Shown here in pieces: positions 1 to 9,231 of a stretch of 64,000 nt of DNA; the first letter of the stretch is position 1, and each line of letters opens with the position of its first letter. This DNA comes from Streptomyces fradiae ATCC 10745 = DSM 40063. Its GTDB lineage: Bacteria > Actinomycetota > Actinomycetes > Streptomycetales > Streptomycetaceae. A program made the translations under genes and the position numbers. The stretch covers positions 2,528,501 through 2,592,500 of the forward strand of contig NZ_CP023696.1 of the NCBI RefSeq assembly GCF_008704425.1. Reading direction: 5' to 3'. The notes under the pieces are model-generated. The model was not told the DNA's origin. It made no database searches and saw nothing but the letters and a program-made list of their open reading frames with translations.

Positions 1-1236
1 GCCGCTGACGGTGAGGCCGTCCATCTCGTCGGTGGTGACGCCGTCGCGGGCGGCGAACGTCTCGCGTACGGCGGCGGTGCTGGCGGACTGGTCGGTGACC
101 GTGGAGTTGATCTCACCGCTGGCGGCGTAGCGGTCGTACTCGGCGACCAGCGCCGACAGGGTGCCCTCCTGGCCGCCGAGTGCCGCGAGGACGTGGAGGG
201 CGGCGAGCATGCCGGTGTCGGCGTTCCAGAAGTCGCGGAAGTAGTAGTGCGCGGAGTGCTCGCCGCCGAAGATCGCGCCGGTGCGGGCCATCTCCGCCTT
301 GATGAAGGAGTGGCCGACGCGGGTGCGGACCGGGTTGCCGCCGTTCTCGCGGACGACCTCGGGGACGGAGAGGGACGTGATCAGGTTGTGGATGATCGTT
401 CCACCCGGGTGCTTGGCCAGCTCGCGGGCGGCGACCAGGGCGGTGATCGCGGACGGCGGGACGGGCTCGCCGCGCTCGTCCACGACGAAGCAGCGGTCGG
501 CGTCGCCGTCGAAGGCCAGACCCAGGTCGGCGCCCTCGGCGCGGACGCGCTGCTGGAGGTCGACGATGTTGGCCGGGTCGAGCGGGTTGGCCTCGTGGTT
601 GGGGAAGGTGCCGTCCAGCTCGAAGTACATCGGTACGAGCGTCAGCGGCAGTCCTGCGAAGACGGTGGGGACCGTGTGGCCGCCCATGCCGTTGCCCGCG
701 TCCACGACGACCTTGAGCGGGCGGATGGCCGTGAGGTCGACCAGGGACCTCAGATGCTCGGCGTATCCGGTCAGGGTGTCGCGCTCGGTGATCTCGCCGC
801 GGGTGGCGGCGGGCTCGGGGGCGCCGGAGCCGTGCCACGTCTCGACCAGGGCGCGGATGTCGGCGAGGCCGCTGTCCTGGCCGATGGGGGCGGCGCCGGC
901 GCGGCACATCTTGATGCCGTTGTACTGGGCCGGGTTGTGCGAGGCGGTGAACATGGCGCCCGGCAGGTCGTAGTGGCCGGAGGCGAAGTACAGCTGGTCG
1001 GTGGAGCACAGTCCGATGAGGGTGACGTCGGCGCCCCGTGCGGCGGCCCCGCGCGCGAAGGCGCCCGACAGGCCGGGGGACGACGGGCGCATGTCGTGGC
1101 CGACGACGATCGCGTCGGCGCCGGTCACCTGGACGAAGGCGGCGCCGAACAGCTCGGCGAGCGTCTCGTCCCACTGGTCCGGCACGACCCCGCGGACGTC
1201 GTACGCCTTGACGATCTGCGACAGATCAGCAGTCAC
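1..1236 (-). CDS. manB: Phosphomannomutase ManB (3' end outside window)
   Basis: Interconverts mannose-6-phosphate and mannose-1-phosphate in the cytoplasm, feeding GDP-mannose synthesis. 412 codons are present; the C-terminal end runs off the left edge (the family is usually about 450 residues). Visible motifs are TASHNP with the phosphoserine at about residue 99 and the metal loop DGDADR at 243-248. The start is GTG at 1236, chosen because a full AGGAGG lies 7 bases upstream and the N-terminus MTADLSQIVKAYDVRG is typical. The partner pyrophosphorylase manC is at 14.9-16.0 kb. A phosphoglucomutase role cannot be excluded from sequence alone, but the manC, gmd and fcl context favours mannose. 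Confidence 0.93.
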   Translation of the reverse strand, partial: MTADLSQIVKAYDVRGVVPDQWDETLAELFGAAFVQVTGADAIVVGHDMRPSSPGLSGAFARGAAARGADVTLIGLCSTDQLYFASGHYDLPGAMFTASHNPAQYNGIKMCRAGAAPIGQDSGLADIRALVETWHGSGAPEPAATRGEITERDTLTGYAEHLRSLVDLTAIRPLKVVVDAGNGMGGHTVPTVFAGLPLTLVPMYFELDGTFPNHEANPLDPANIVDLQQRVRAEGADLGLAFDGDADRCFVVDERGEPVPPSAITALVAARELAKHPGGTIIHNLITSLSVPEVVRENGGNPVRTRVGHSFIKAEMARTGAIFGGEHSAHYYFRDFWNADTGMLAALHVLAALGGQEGTLSALVAEYDRYAASGEINSTVTDQSASTAAVRETFAARDGVTTDEMDGLTVSG

Positions 1237-1525
1237 TGATCAACCTCCTGCGAGCCTGTGTGGGGTACACAAGCTACCCGCAGGGATGTCGGGTACGTGC
1301 CGGGGGACCTACGGAGGGTCGCCGGGAGGGGACGAGGGGACGTACGGGGCGAGTGGGGCGACCGGGGTGCTCGCGGCGGGTGCTCGCGGCGGGGGTGGTG
1401 GCGCGACGGCGGGGGTGCGTGGCGCGGCCTGGGCCGGGTGGGGCGATGGGCCGGGTGGGGCGTAGCGGGTGCGCGGGACGTGCGGGCGGGTGCGCCGGGG
1501 GCGGGGCGCCGTGGGGTGGTCCCGG

Positions 1526-1954
1526 TCAGTTGTCCGGGGAGCGCAGGACGCGGAGGTGGCCGCGGCGGCCGACCTCGACGGGGTCCGCGCCCCGCGCGCC
1601 GTTCTTCCCGCCCGCCTGGGCCGTGCGCTCCTGGGGGCGGGCGGCCTCGCGCACGGCGTTGGCGAGGGCCTCCAGGTCGTCCCCGCTGGGGCGGGTGGGG
1701 CCGGACGCGTCGGACAGCCGGACGACCTCCCAGCCGCGGGGCGCGGTGAGGCGTTCGCTGTGCTCGGCGCACAGGTCGTAGCAGTGGGGTTCCGCGTAGG
1801 TGGCGAGCGGGCCGAGGACCGCGGTCGAGTCGGCATAGACGTACGTCAGTGTCGCGACGGCAGGGCGGCCGCACGCGGTGCGCGAACAGCGACGTACAGG
1901 GCTCACGACGTTGGACGGTACCGCACTCTTGAGCGGGCCGCGACGACTCTCCAC
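1526..1954 (-). CDS. DUF3499 family protein, putative zinc-ribbon
   Basis: A 142-residue protein matching the actinobacterial DUF3499 family, whose function is unknown. Paired cysteines C23/C28 and the HCYDLC segment (H57, C58, C62) followed by H65 suggest bound zinc. The last 50 residues are charged and probably disordered. The start is GTG at 1954 with only a weak ribosome binding site; translation could begin slightly downstream. It lies 289 bases upstream of manB on the same strand and is divergent from the zincin-like gene. I recognise the family, not a role. Confidence 0.82.
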   Translation of the reverse strand: MESRRGPLKSAVPSNVVSPVRRCSRTACGRPAVATLTYVYADSTAVLGPLATYAEPHCYDLCAEHSERLTAPRGWEVVRLSDASGPTRPSGDDLEALANAVREAARPQERTAQAGGKNGARGADPVEVGRRGHLRVLRSPDN

Positions 1955-2239
1955 CAGGTCACTCGCCCGTGTCGCGGTGTGACGTCGGGCACAGGGGCGT
2001 TCCGGAGGGCCTCCGCGACCTGCACCGGGAGGTCGCGCGGGGGAGCCCGGGAGGCTCGAAGCGGCCGGAGCGGGGCGGTGGCGAGGGGGCGAATCCGGTC
2101 GTTTCCCGCGGGAGGGACGAACGAGTCATCGTGCCGAATCGCGCCGCCCCGTGGCTTGAATGCTCATCTGACGACATGCCGGGGTGTGGGTGCGGGGAGG
2201 GAACGCGGCGCGTCCCGGAGAGCTACGCTGCGTCAGGTG

Positions 2240-2668
2240 ATGGACAGTCCAGGACCCCACCGCCCGACCGAGCCGCGACCGCGCCGCCGCGACCGCCACG
2301 GCAGAGGGATGCGCGGTCCCGTGGCACCGCCCCAGGTCCCGCTGTCCCTGTCGCGGGCCGACACGTTCCGGGACCTGGTGCAGGACTCGGTGGAGCGCCT
2401 GGAGCGGCACTGGCCGCAGCTCGCCGAGGTCGAGTTCCACGTACTGGAGGTGCCGGAGCCGCGGGACGACACGGTGCCGCTGGGCAGCTCGGCGCCCGCG
2501 ACGCGGGACCGGCACGCCCGCGTGGTGGTCTACCGGCGGCCCGTGGAGCTGCGGGCGAAGGGCCGGGACGAGCGGGCGCTGCTGGTGCACGAGGTCGTGG
2601 TGGAGCAGGTCGCCGAACTGCTGGGCCTGGCGCCCGAGTCGGTCGACCCGCGGTACGGGCAGGACTGA
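2240..2668 (+). CDS. Metallopeptidase (zincin-like) family protein
   Basis: A 142-residue protein resembling the small actinobacterial zincin-like family (DUF1025). The only catalytic-type signature is LVHEVVVEQVAELLGL near residues 115-130, which carries the HE of an HExxH-like helix but has Glu-Gln where the second His is expected; proteolytic activity is therefore doubtful. The first 35 residues are Arg/Pro-rich and probably disordered. ATG 2240 is used; an in-frame GTG sits directly before it at 2237. It is divergent from the DUF3499 gene and convergent with the DUF5719 gene. Confidence 0.8.
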   Translation: MDSPGPHRPTEPRPRRRDRHGRGMRGPVAPPQVPLSLSRADTFRDLVQDSVERLERHWPQLAEVEFHVLEVPEPRDDTVPLGSSAPATRDRHARVVVYRRPVELRAKGRDERALLVHEVVVEQVAELLGLAPESVDPRYGQD

Positions 2669-2891
2669 GCGGCGGGATGGGCGGGCCCTCCAGGCCCTCG
2701 CGCGTCCGGGCTCCCCGCTCCGTCAGGCGCTCGACCTCCGCGACGGTGACCATCGTCGCGAGGCTCCCGGGAGGGCTCGACCGGGTTCTCCGGCGGGCCG
2801 CCGCCCCCACCGGCCTCGTCTCCGACGGCCCGGCTGCGAAGGCGGAGGGCCCCGCCGCCCTCGGACCGGTCGTCCGGGCGGCCTGTGGCCG

Positions 2892-4568
2892 TCAGTCCTC
2901 CAGGACGGCGAGGTCCTGCTCCGCGTTCGGGACGGCGACCCTCGCCCGGTCGTCGGTGAGGGTCTGGATGGTGAACATGGCGATGCCGTCCTCCGGCAGG
3001 GCCAGCATGCGGGCCGCGTGGACGGGGCCGCCGGAGAGGGTCTCGACGGTCAGGGCGTAGCCGCCCTTGAGACCGGCCGGCACGGGCGGGGTGAACGCCA
3101 GCGTCGTGCCCGCCTTGACCGTGTACGTCTTCGTGGCGGGTGTCCCGCCCCCGGTACCGGGCGAGGCGGTGACGCGCACCTCCGCGGCCTTGCCGGGCGC
3201 GGTCAGGGACAGCGTGGAGCCCTTGGCGCGGTTGTCGGCGACGGTCGCCCGCTCCCCCACCGGGCCGGTGGCCGGGATGAACGCGACCTCCTGCTTCTCG
3301 CCGGAGCCGCGCACCACGCGCAGGGCGGCGACCACCGGGGTGGCGCGGCTCGCCTGGGCGGGCGTCAGCAGCAGGGCGCCCGCCTCGCCGCTGGTGAGGC
3401 CCTTCAGGTCGGCCGAGGCGGTCATGCCGGACTTCACGCGGATCGTCTGCTGGACGGCGGGTGTGATGGTGCCCGTGGAGCCGGCGAGCTGGATCTTCAG
3501 CTCGGCGTCCTCCTCGCCGGGCGCGTACGCCATGAGCTGTACGGACGTGGCGTCGGCGGGGATGCCGGGCAGGACCAGCGACGGGGCCGGGTCGGCGGAG
3601 GCGGGCAGCCAGTCGCTGCCCAGCTGGTCGACGGCGGAGCGGACGACGGCGCCGACGCGGCCGCTGCGCGTGGTGACGTGGACCGTGACGTCGGACGTCG
3701 CCGGGTCGGCGGTGAGCGTGGACAGCAGGACGGGAACGCTCGACCGGGCGGGCACCGGGATGCCGTCGGTGAGCTGCGACTTCAGGGCGCCCTCGGGGCC
3801 GTACAGCTCGATGTCCACGACGGCGGCGGTGTCGTCGGGGTTGGTGAGGTGGACGTAGTCGCGGCGGTTCTCGGCGGTGGAGGTGCCGGGGAACCAGAAG
3901 TCCGTGTCGGGGGGTGTGCAGGCCACGCCGAGGAGGCCGCGGGCGCCGCCGGCGGGGACGAGGGTGGTCTGCTGCGTGGTCCAGCCCGGCGCGAGCTTGC
4001 CGGAGGCGGCGCCGATGAGGGCCGGGGCGTCGGCGCCGTCGGCCTCCGCCGCGACGGGTGTGCCGGGGGCGGTGGCCGTGAGGACCGGCTTGTCGGCGGC
4101 GGGCTCCCCGTCCGCCTTCTCCTCGTCCTTCTTCTCCTCGTTCGTCTTGTCCTCGTTCGTCTTGTCCTCGTTCGTCTTGTCCTCGTCCTTCTTGTCCTCG
4201 TCCGTCTTGTCGCCGTCCGTCCCGCCGTCGTCCTTCTCGGGCGGGGTGGCCGTTGTGTCGCCGGTGGCGGCGGACGGCTTCAGCTCGGCCCTGTCGGGGA
4301 GGGCTTCCCCGCCCGCCGGGGCCTTGGAGCCGGGCTCGGCCGCGTCGCCGGTCGTGGCGGGCGTGTACGACGTGTACGTCGTCTCGGCGACCTCGGAGGT
4401 GCTGGGAGCGGGGCACAGGAGGCTGCTGCGTTCGACGGGGAGCCTGACGGGCGCCGCGCCGGTCGCCGCGGCGGGCTCGTCCGCGCCGGGGGCCGTCACG
4501 GCGGCGACCCCGGTCAGGGCGGCGAGGGCCGTCGCCGCGGCGAGGAGGGAGAGGGTGCTGCGGTTCAC
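2892..4568 (-). CDS. DUF5719 family secreted or anchored envelope protein
   Basis: A 558-residue protein starting at GTG 4568, which overlaps the stop of the upstream glycosyltransferase by 4 bases (GTGA), so the two are translationally coupled. The N-terminus (MNRSTLSLLAAATALAALTG) is a signal peptide or anchor. A highly charged Lys/Asp/Glu linker at roughly residues 118-153 is built from 15-bp repeats and precedes a beta-rich C-terminal region of about 400 residues typical of DUF5719. The role is unknown; coupling to a large membrane glycosyltransferase suggests an extracytoplasmic partner in envelope glycan work (inference). Confidence 0.82.
   Translation of the reverse strand: MNRSTLSLLAAATALAALTGVAAVTAPGADEPAAATGAAPVRLPVERSSLLCPAPSTSEVAETTYTSYTPATTGDAAEPGSKAPAGGEALPDRAELKPSAATGDTTATPPEKDDGGTDGDKTDEDKKDEDKTNEDKTNEDKTNEEKKDEEKADGEPAADKPVLTATAPGTPVAAEADGADAPALIGAASGKLAPGWTTQQTTLVPAGGARGLLGVACTPPDTDFWFPGTSTAENRRDYVHLTNPDDTAAVVDIELYGPEGALKSQLTDGIPVPARSSVPVLLSTLTADPATSDVTVHVTTRSGRVGAVVRSAVDQLGSDWLPASADPAPSLVLPGIPADATSVQLMAYAPGEEDAELKIQLAGSTGTITPAVQQTIRVKSGMTASADLKGLTSGEAGALLLTPAQASRATPVVAALRVVRGSGEKQEVAFIPATGPVGERATVADNRAKGSTLSLTAPGKAAEVRVTASPGTGGGTPATKTYTVKAGTTLAFTPPVPAGLKGGYALTVETLSGGPVHAARMLALPEDGIAMFTIQTLTDDRARVAVPNAEQDLAVLED
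4111..4215. repeat. Seven 15-bp tandem units inside the DUF5719 gene
   Basis: Seven contiguous 15-base units, the central three identical (ttcgtcttgtcctcg on the plus strand), encode pentapeptides such as DEDKT and NEDKT on the minus strand. They build a charged linker, and length variation between strains is expected. Confidence 0.9.
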
Positions 4569-7500
4569 TGGTGGCTGCTCCCGTCGGGACGCTGCTCGCT
4601 GTCGGGGTCGTACGGGTCGTACGGGCGCGGCTGGTACGTGTACGGCTGCTGGTCGTACCGCTGCCCGCCGTAGGCGGCCGGGTCGTACGGGTCGTCCTGC
4701 CGGTAAGGGGTGGCGGCGTCGTAGGGCTGGGCGTGGGGCGCGGGGTACGGCTGGTCGGTGTAGGGCTGCCCGGGGTACGGCTGCTCGGTGTAGGGCTGCC
4801 CGCCGTCGCCGTACTGCTGCGGGGTGCCGTACTGCTGCGGGTAGGTCCGGTCGTCGCCGTCCTGGCCCGCCGGCCAGTCCGCCGTGTGCTGCGGCGCCGG
4901 CGCGGCCGAAGGCGCGGGCTGGGGCGGGGACGGGTCGCGCGGGGCGGGGACGGCGTACGGGTCGGCGTCCACGGCGGTCGCGCCGTCCATGCCGTGCGTG
5001 CCGTACGTGCCGTCCGCGGGGACCGGCTCCGGGTCGGCGGCGGCGTGGGCGGTGGCCGGGCCGGCCCCGGTGTCGGCGGTCGCGGCGCGGAGCCTGCGCG
5101 CGCGGCGCCCCTCGCCCGTGCCGTCCTGGGCGGCCAGGGCCGCCGCGGGCTCGTCGGGCAGGTCGTCGTCGATGTCGCGGCGGCGGCCCGGAAGGGCGAG
5201 GACGACCAGGACGACGGCGAGGGCGCACTGGGCCCAGATCCACGCGGTGTGGGTCAGCGGGGCGTCGTAGGTGAGGTCGAGGCGGCCGCCGTTCGCGGGC
5301 AGCTCGAAGCCCTGCGCCCAGCCGTCGACGGTGACCTTCTCCAGGGGCTCACCGTCGAGCGTGGCCTGCCAGCCGTCGTCGGCGCGGTCGGCGATGCGCA
5401 GGACGCGCCCCTCGCCGCCGGCCGGGATGTCGGTGTGCGCCTCGACGGGGCCGGAGCCGACCGGGAGGGGACCGCCGCCGGACGCGCCGCCCTCCGCCGC
5501 CGCACCGGAGGGGGCGGGGACGATGACGGCGCGGGCGACCTGGCGGTCGACGCGCCACAGGGCGCTTCCGTCGCGCTGGCTGAGCCGGCTCAGGCCGGGC
5601 GTGGCGTCGAGGACGCGGCCCATGTCGCGCGGGGCGCCGTCCCGCACCAGGACGTAGCGGATGGCGAAGCCGCTGAGCTCGGCGGTCTGGTCGGCGCCGG
5701 AGCCCGCGACGAGGTGCGCGACGACCTTGTCGAGGCGCGGGTCGCCGCCGCCGGTCGCGGTCAGCTCGGCGTCGCCGAGGCGGGCGCCGGACCCCCGCAC
5801 CAGGGCGTAGGTGACCTTCGCGGCCGACTGGCCGTCGAGGACCAGTGTGCGGGGCTGGTCGCGGGTGGTGCTCTCCTCGGCGACGAACGCGGGGACCTGG
5901 GTGGGGTCGCGGCGCTCCAGCGGGCCGGCCGCGCCGCCGATCATCCAGTTGGCGGCGGAGACGAGCGGGCCGACGGCGGCGGCGAGGGCGATCAGGGCGG
6001 CGACGGGCTGGCGCCAGCCGAAGCTCTGCGCGGCGACGCGGGTACGGCCGCCTTCCGCGCCGAGCACGCCGGCGGCGAGGAGGGCGAGGCCGTAGACGAG
6101 GGTCGCGGGTCCGGCCCAGCCGGTGGCGTGCTCGCCCGAGCCGTTGGTGAGGACGGCGAACAGGAAGCCCGCCAGGGCGACGGCCCAGGCGCAGCGGACG
6201 GCGAACTGCCGCTCCGCGCGCAGCAGCGCGGCGAGCGCCGCCAGGACCAGGCCCAGCAGGACGATGCCGCCGACCGCGCGGGGCCCGCCGGGGCTGGCGC
6301 CCAGCAGGTCGAGGGCGGACGCCGGGCCGGTGCGGATCTGCGTGCCGGCCTCCCTGAGGAAGGCGGCCGGGTCGGTCAGCAGGGACAGCGACCAGGGGGC
6401 GAGGACCAGCAGCGGGGTGCCGGCGACGGTCAGGAGGCGCAGTCCGTACGCGGTGACGTCGTCGCGCCGCAGCACCAGGGCGGCGGCGCCGAGGAGGACG
6501 GCGAGCGGCCAGACGACGGGGGTGAACGCCATCGTGAAGGTGAGGAGCAGCGTGTACGCCCAGGTGGCGCGCCAGCTGCCGCGCGGGGCGCCGGGCCCGC
6601 CGCCGCGCAGCCCGTACGCGGCGACCGCGGCGCGCGCCATGAGGGGCAGCAGCACGGCGAGGACGGCCGTGCCGAGCCGCCCGGTGGCGAGGGCGCCGGT
6701 GGCGGCGGGCAGGAAGGCGTAGGCGATGGCCGCCCACGCGCGCAGAAGCCGGGACTCCACGAGCGAGCGGGAGGCGAGGTACGCGGTGAACCCGGCGAGC
6801 GGTACGGAGCAGACCAGCAGCAGGGTGAGCGCGAAGCCGGTGGAGCCGAGGAACAGGCCGGACAGGCCGGCGATCAGGGCGAGGTAGGGCGGGGCGCTCT
6901 GGGTGCCGCCGGTGCCCAGCGGGTGCCAGGCGTCGGCGTACCGGCTCCACAGCTCGCCGACGGTGTCGGGGACGGGCAGCAGTGCGCCGCCCGCGAGGGA
7001 GCCGCCGCCGAACAGGCCGCGGCAGGCGACCAGGGAGACGAGCAGCAGCAGGGCGAAGAGGACGGGGCCCGGCTTGCGGGCGATCTTCTTCAGCCGGGCG
7101 AACTGCTCGACCTCCAGGTAGTCGGCGTCGTCGCCGCCGGGGCCCGACTCGACGGCACCGTGCCGGGAGCCGCCGGTGTCGGCGTCGCCGCCGCCGAAGT
7201 TGGAGGCGACCTGTTCGACGGTGGCGCGGACGGTGGCGCCGGGCGGCGGGAAGAGGGGGCGCAGTTCGGCCGGGTCGACCGCGCGGGCGGAGCGTGCGCG
7301 GCGGGCGGCGAGGATCCGCTCGGGCCGCAGCAGGACGCCGCACAGGCCCATGACCTCGTCGACCGCCTGGACGGGCGCCTTGCCCACGAGGTAGGCGAGG
7401 GTCCGCAGCAGGGTGCCGACGAGGAGGCGGACGAGGACGTACGGGAGGGCGGCTCCGCGCGCGTTGGCGAGCAGGGTGTAGACGGCGCCGGCCTTGTCGA

Positions 7501-8386
7501 CCCGGTGCGGGTTGGCGACGGAGCGGCCGGCGCAGTCGACGGTGCGGCGCTCGCGCGAGGCGGCCTCGGCGTGGCGCAGGACGGCGTCGGGGGCGACGAG
7601 GACGCGGTGGCCGGCGGCGTGGGCGCGCCAGCACAGGTCGACGTCGTCGCGCATGAGGGGCAGGCGGCGGTCGAAGCCGCCCAGCTCCTCGAAGACGTCG
7701 CGGCGGACCAGCATGCCGGCGGTGGAGACGGACAGGACGGGGCGGACCTGGTCGTGCTGGCCCTGGTCCTGTTCGCGGCGGTCGAGGCCGGTCCAGCGGC
7801 GCCCGCTGTTGGCGATGGTGACGCCGACCTCGAGGAGCTGCTTGCGGTCGTACCAGCCGCGCAGCTTGGGGCCGATGACGGCGGCGTGCCGGTCGGAGTC
7901 GGCGACGCGGAGCAGCTCGGCGAGGGCGTCGGGGGCGGGGGCGCAGTCGTCGTGGAGGAGCCACAGCCACTGGACGGGCTCGCCGTGCGGGAGGTCGGGC
8001 AGGTCGTGGACGTCGTCGCGCCAGGTCCTGCCGACGGGGTCCCAGCCGCTGGGCCGCTTCAGGTAGGGCAGGTCGTCGGGGCCGAGGACGGGGGCCGTGC
8101 GGGCGGCCTCCCCGACGGCGGCGCCGAAGCCGGTGCGGCGCGCGAGGTGCAGGACCCGCTCGTCGCCGAGGGCCTCGCCCACGAGCCGGGCGGACTCGTC
8201 GGCGCTGCCGGTGTCGGCGGCGATGACGTACTGCGCGGGGCGCTCCTGGCCGAGGAGTCCGGCGAGGGCGTCCGGCAGCCAGCGCGCCCCGTCGTGGGTG
8301 ACGAGCACGGCGGTGACGACATGCCGCGGGAACTCGGGCTGCTGCGGCTCGGAAGCGGTGGAGAACGCGGCTGTGGTGGCGGACAT
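4565..8386 (-). CDS. Large family 2 glycosyltransferase with multi-span membrane domain
   Basis: A 1273-residue protein. Residues 22-330 form a GT2 domain (VTAVLVTHDG start, HDD metal motif at 145-147, a downstream DDVDLCW motif). Residues about 470-1000 contain a dozen or so hydrophobic spans, followed by an extracytoplasmic region, a last span near 1085 and a Pro/Gln/Tyr-rich cytoplasmic tail. This fits a polyprenyl- or lipid-linked sugar transferase acting at the membrane; the substrate is unknown. ATG 8386 is preferred because the open frame upstream runs through a non-coding 15-bp repeat array, whereas homolog-like sequence starts at MSATTAAF. The DUF5719 gene is coupled downstream. Confidence 0.86.
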   Translation of the reverse strand: MSATTAAFSTASEPQQPEFPRHVVTAVLVTHDGARWLPDALAGLLGQERPAQYVIAADTGSADESARLVGEALGDERVLHLARRTGFGAAVGEAARTAPVLGPDDLPYLKRPSGWDPVGRTWRDDVHDLPDLPHGEPVQWLWLLHDDCAPAPDALAELLRVADSDRHAAVIGPKLRGWYDRKQLLEVGVTIANSGRRWTGLDRREQDQGQHDQVRPVLSVSTAGMLVRRDVFEELGGFDRRLPLMRDDVDLCWRAHAAGHRVLVAPDAVLRHAEAASRERRTVDCAGRSVANPHRVDKAGAVYTLLANARGAALPYVLVRLLVGTLLRTLAYLVGKAPVQAVDEVMGLCGVLLRPERILAARRARSARAVDPAELRPLFPPPGATVRATVEQVASNFGGGDADTGGSRHGAVESGPGGDDADYLEVEQFARLKKIARKPGPVLFALLLLVSLVACRGLFGGGSLAGGALLPVPDTVGELWSRYADAWHPLGTGGTQSAPPYLALIAGLSGLFLGSTGFALTLLLVCSVPLAGFTAYLASRSLVESRLLRAWAAIAYAFLPAATGALATGRLGTAVLAVLLPLMARAAVAAYGLRGGGPGAPRGSWRATWAYTLLLTFTMAFTPVVWPLAVLLGAAALVLRRDDVTAYGLRLLTVAGTPLLVLAPWSLSLLTDPAAFLREAGTQIRTGPASALDLLGASPGGPRAVGGIVLLGLVLAALAALLRAERQFAVRCAWAVALAGFLFAVLTNGSGEHATGWAGPATLVYGLALLAAGVLGAEGGRTRVAAQSFGWRQPVAALIALAAAVGPLVSAANWMIGGAAGPLERRDPTQVPAFVAEESTTRDQPRTLVLDGQSAAKVTYALVRGSGARLGDAELTATGGGDPRLDKVVAHLVAGSGADQTAELSGFAIRYVLVRDGAPRDMGRVLDATPGLSRLSQRDGSALWRVDRQVARAVIVPAPSGAAAEGGASGGGPLPVGSGPVEAHTDIPAGGEGRVLRIADRADDGWQATLDGEPLEKVTVDGWAQGFELPANGGRLDLTYDAPLTHTAWIWAQCALAVVLVVLALPGRRRDIDDDLPDEPAAALAAQDGTGEGRRARRLRAATADTGAGPATAHAAADPEPVPADGTYGTHGMDGATAVDADPYAVPAPRDPSPPQPAPSAAPAPQHTADWPAGQDGDDRTYPQQYGTPQQYGDGGQPYTEQPYPGQPYTDQPYPAPHAQPYDAATPYRQDDPYDPAAYGGQRYDQQPYTYQPRPYDPYDPDSEQRPDGSSHQ

Positions 8387-8967
8387 CGAGGTACGGGCCC
8401 TCCGGCCAGGGGGTCGCCCGCGTCGCGGGGCGTCGGAGCGTCGTTGACGGGGCTCCACACTAATGGCTGGCACGGCGGCGGTCCGCCGCCTGTGGACAGA
8501 GCGCGGGCGGCGGACCGTTGGACGGGTGCGGGCGGGCGGCGTCCACGCTCCGGCGGGTGGGCCGCGGACCTCCGGCGGTGACGGCCGCGGACCTCCGGCG
8601 GGTGGGCCGCGGGAGCCGTGCCGGGCGGGGTCGGAGCCCGGACGCACGGACCGGGGACTCGACAGCTGAACGTACGGGCTGCGGGCGCACCAGCCGCGGG
8701 CGTAGGGGCCGCGGGTGTACGAGCCGCGGGGGCGCCGGCCGCGGACGCACGGGCCGCAGACGCACGTACCGCGGGCGCACGGGCCGCGGGCGCACGGATC
8801 GGGCCGCACGGATCGGGCGGGCCCCGGGGGTGCGGGCTACGCGCGCACCGGCTGCGGGCGCGCGAGTCGCGCTGCGTACGAGCCGCCGCTGCGCGAGCCG
8901 CGCAGGCGGCGCCGGGCGGTGTGCGGGCCGCGGGCGTACGGGCCGTCGGGGGCCCCGGCGGGGCGGG
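8387..8967. other. Gene-free stretch holding a 15-bp repeat array
   Basis: 581 bases between the convergently arranged 3' end of whiB and the start of the large glycosyltransferase. It holds the glycosyltransferase leader, a 15-bp tandem array at 8676-8795 and decayed copies of the same unit up to about 8945. Open frames occur in all phases only because 15 is a multiple of 3; none resembles a protein. Confidence 0.7.
8676..8795. repeat. Eight 15-bp tandem units, non-coding minisatellite
   Basis: Eight contiguous 15-base units with consensus gggccgcgggcgcac fill 8676-8795 exactly, each differing by a few bases. Degenerate units continue to about 8945. The CCGCGG core is self-complementary. 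Confidence 0.88.
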
Positions 8968-9231
8968 TCAGACGGCCGCCTTCTTCAGGCGGCGGCGCTC
9001 GCGCTCCGACAGGCCGCCCCAGATTCCGAATCGCTCGTCATTGGCCAGCGCGTATTCGAGGCATTCCGAACGGACTTCGCAGGCGAGGCAGACCTTCTTG
9101 GCCTCGCGCGTGGACCCGCCCTTCTCGGGAAAGAAGGACTCGGGGTCGGTCTGGGCGCACAACGCGCGCTCCTGCCAGCCGAGTTCCTCCTCCGCGTCCT
9201 CGACCAGCAGCTCCTGGAACAACTCGGTCAT
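8968..9231 (-). CDS. whiB: WhiB developmental regulator (Wbl family)
   Basis: An 87-residue iron-sulfur protein that acts with WhiA in control of sporulation-septation genes in Streptomyces (established for the family). The four cluster ligands are C25, C48, C51 and C57, followed by the GIWGG turn (69-73) and a basic C-terminal DNA-contact tail, RERRRLKKAAV. Length and sequence match WhiB itself rather than other Wbl paralogues. ATG 9231 begins MTELFQELL. It is monocistronic; a long AT-richer upstream region holds a candidate promoter. Confidence 0.97.
   Translation of the reverse strand: MTELFQELLVEDAEEELGWQERALCAQTDPESFFPEKGGSTREAKKVCLACEVRSECLEYALANDERFGIWGGLSERERRRLKKAAV

Noticed and set aside
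4565..8809. Longer N-terminus for the large glycosyltransferase, starting within the repeat array
   Set aside because: The extra 141 residues are repeat-derived or low-complexity, and homolog-like sequence begins at the ATG at 8386.
8676..8945. CRISPR-like array
   Set aside because: Units are 15 bp head to tail with no unique spacers and no cas genes.
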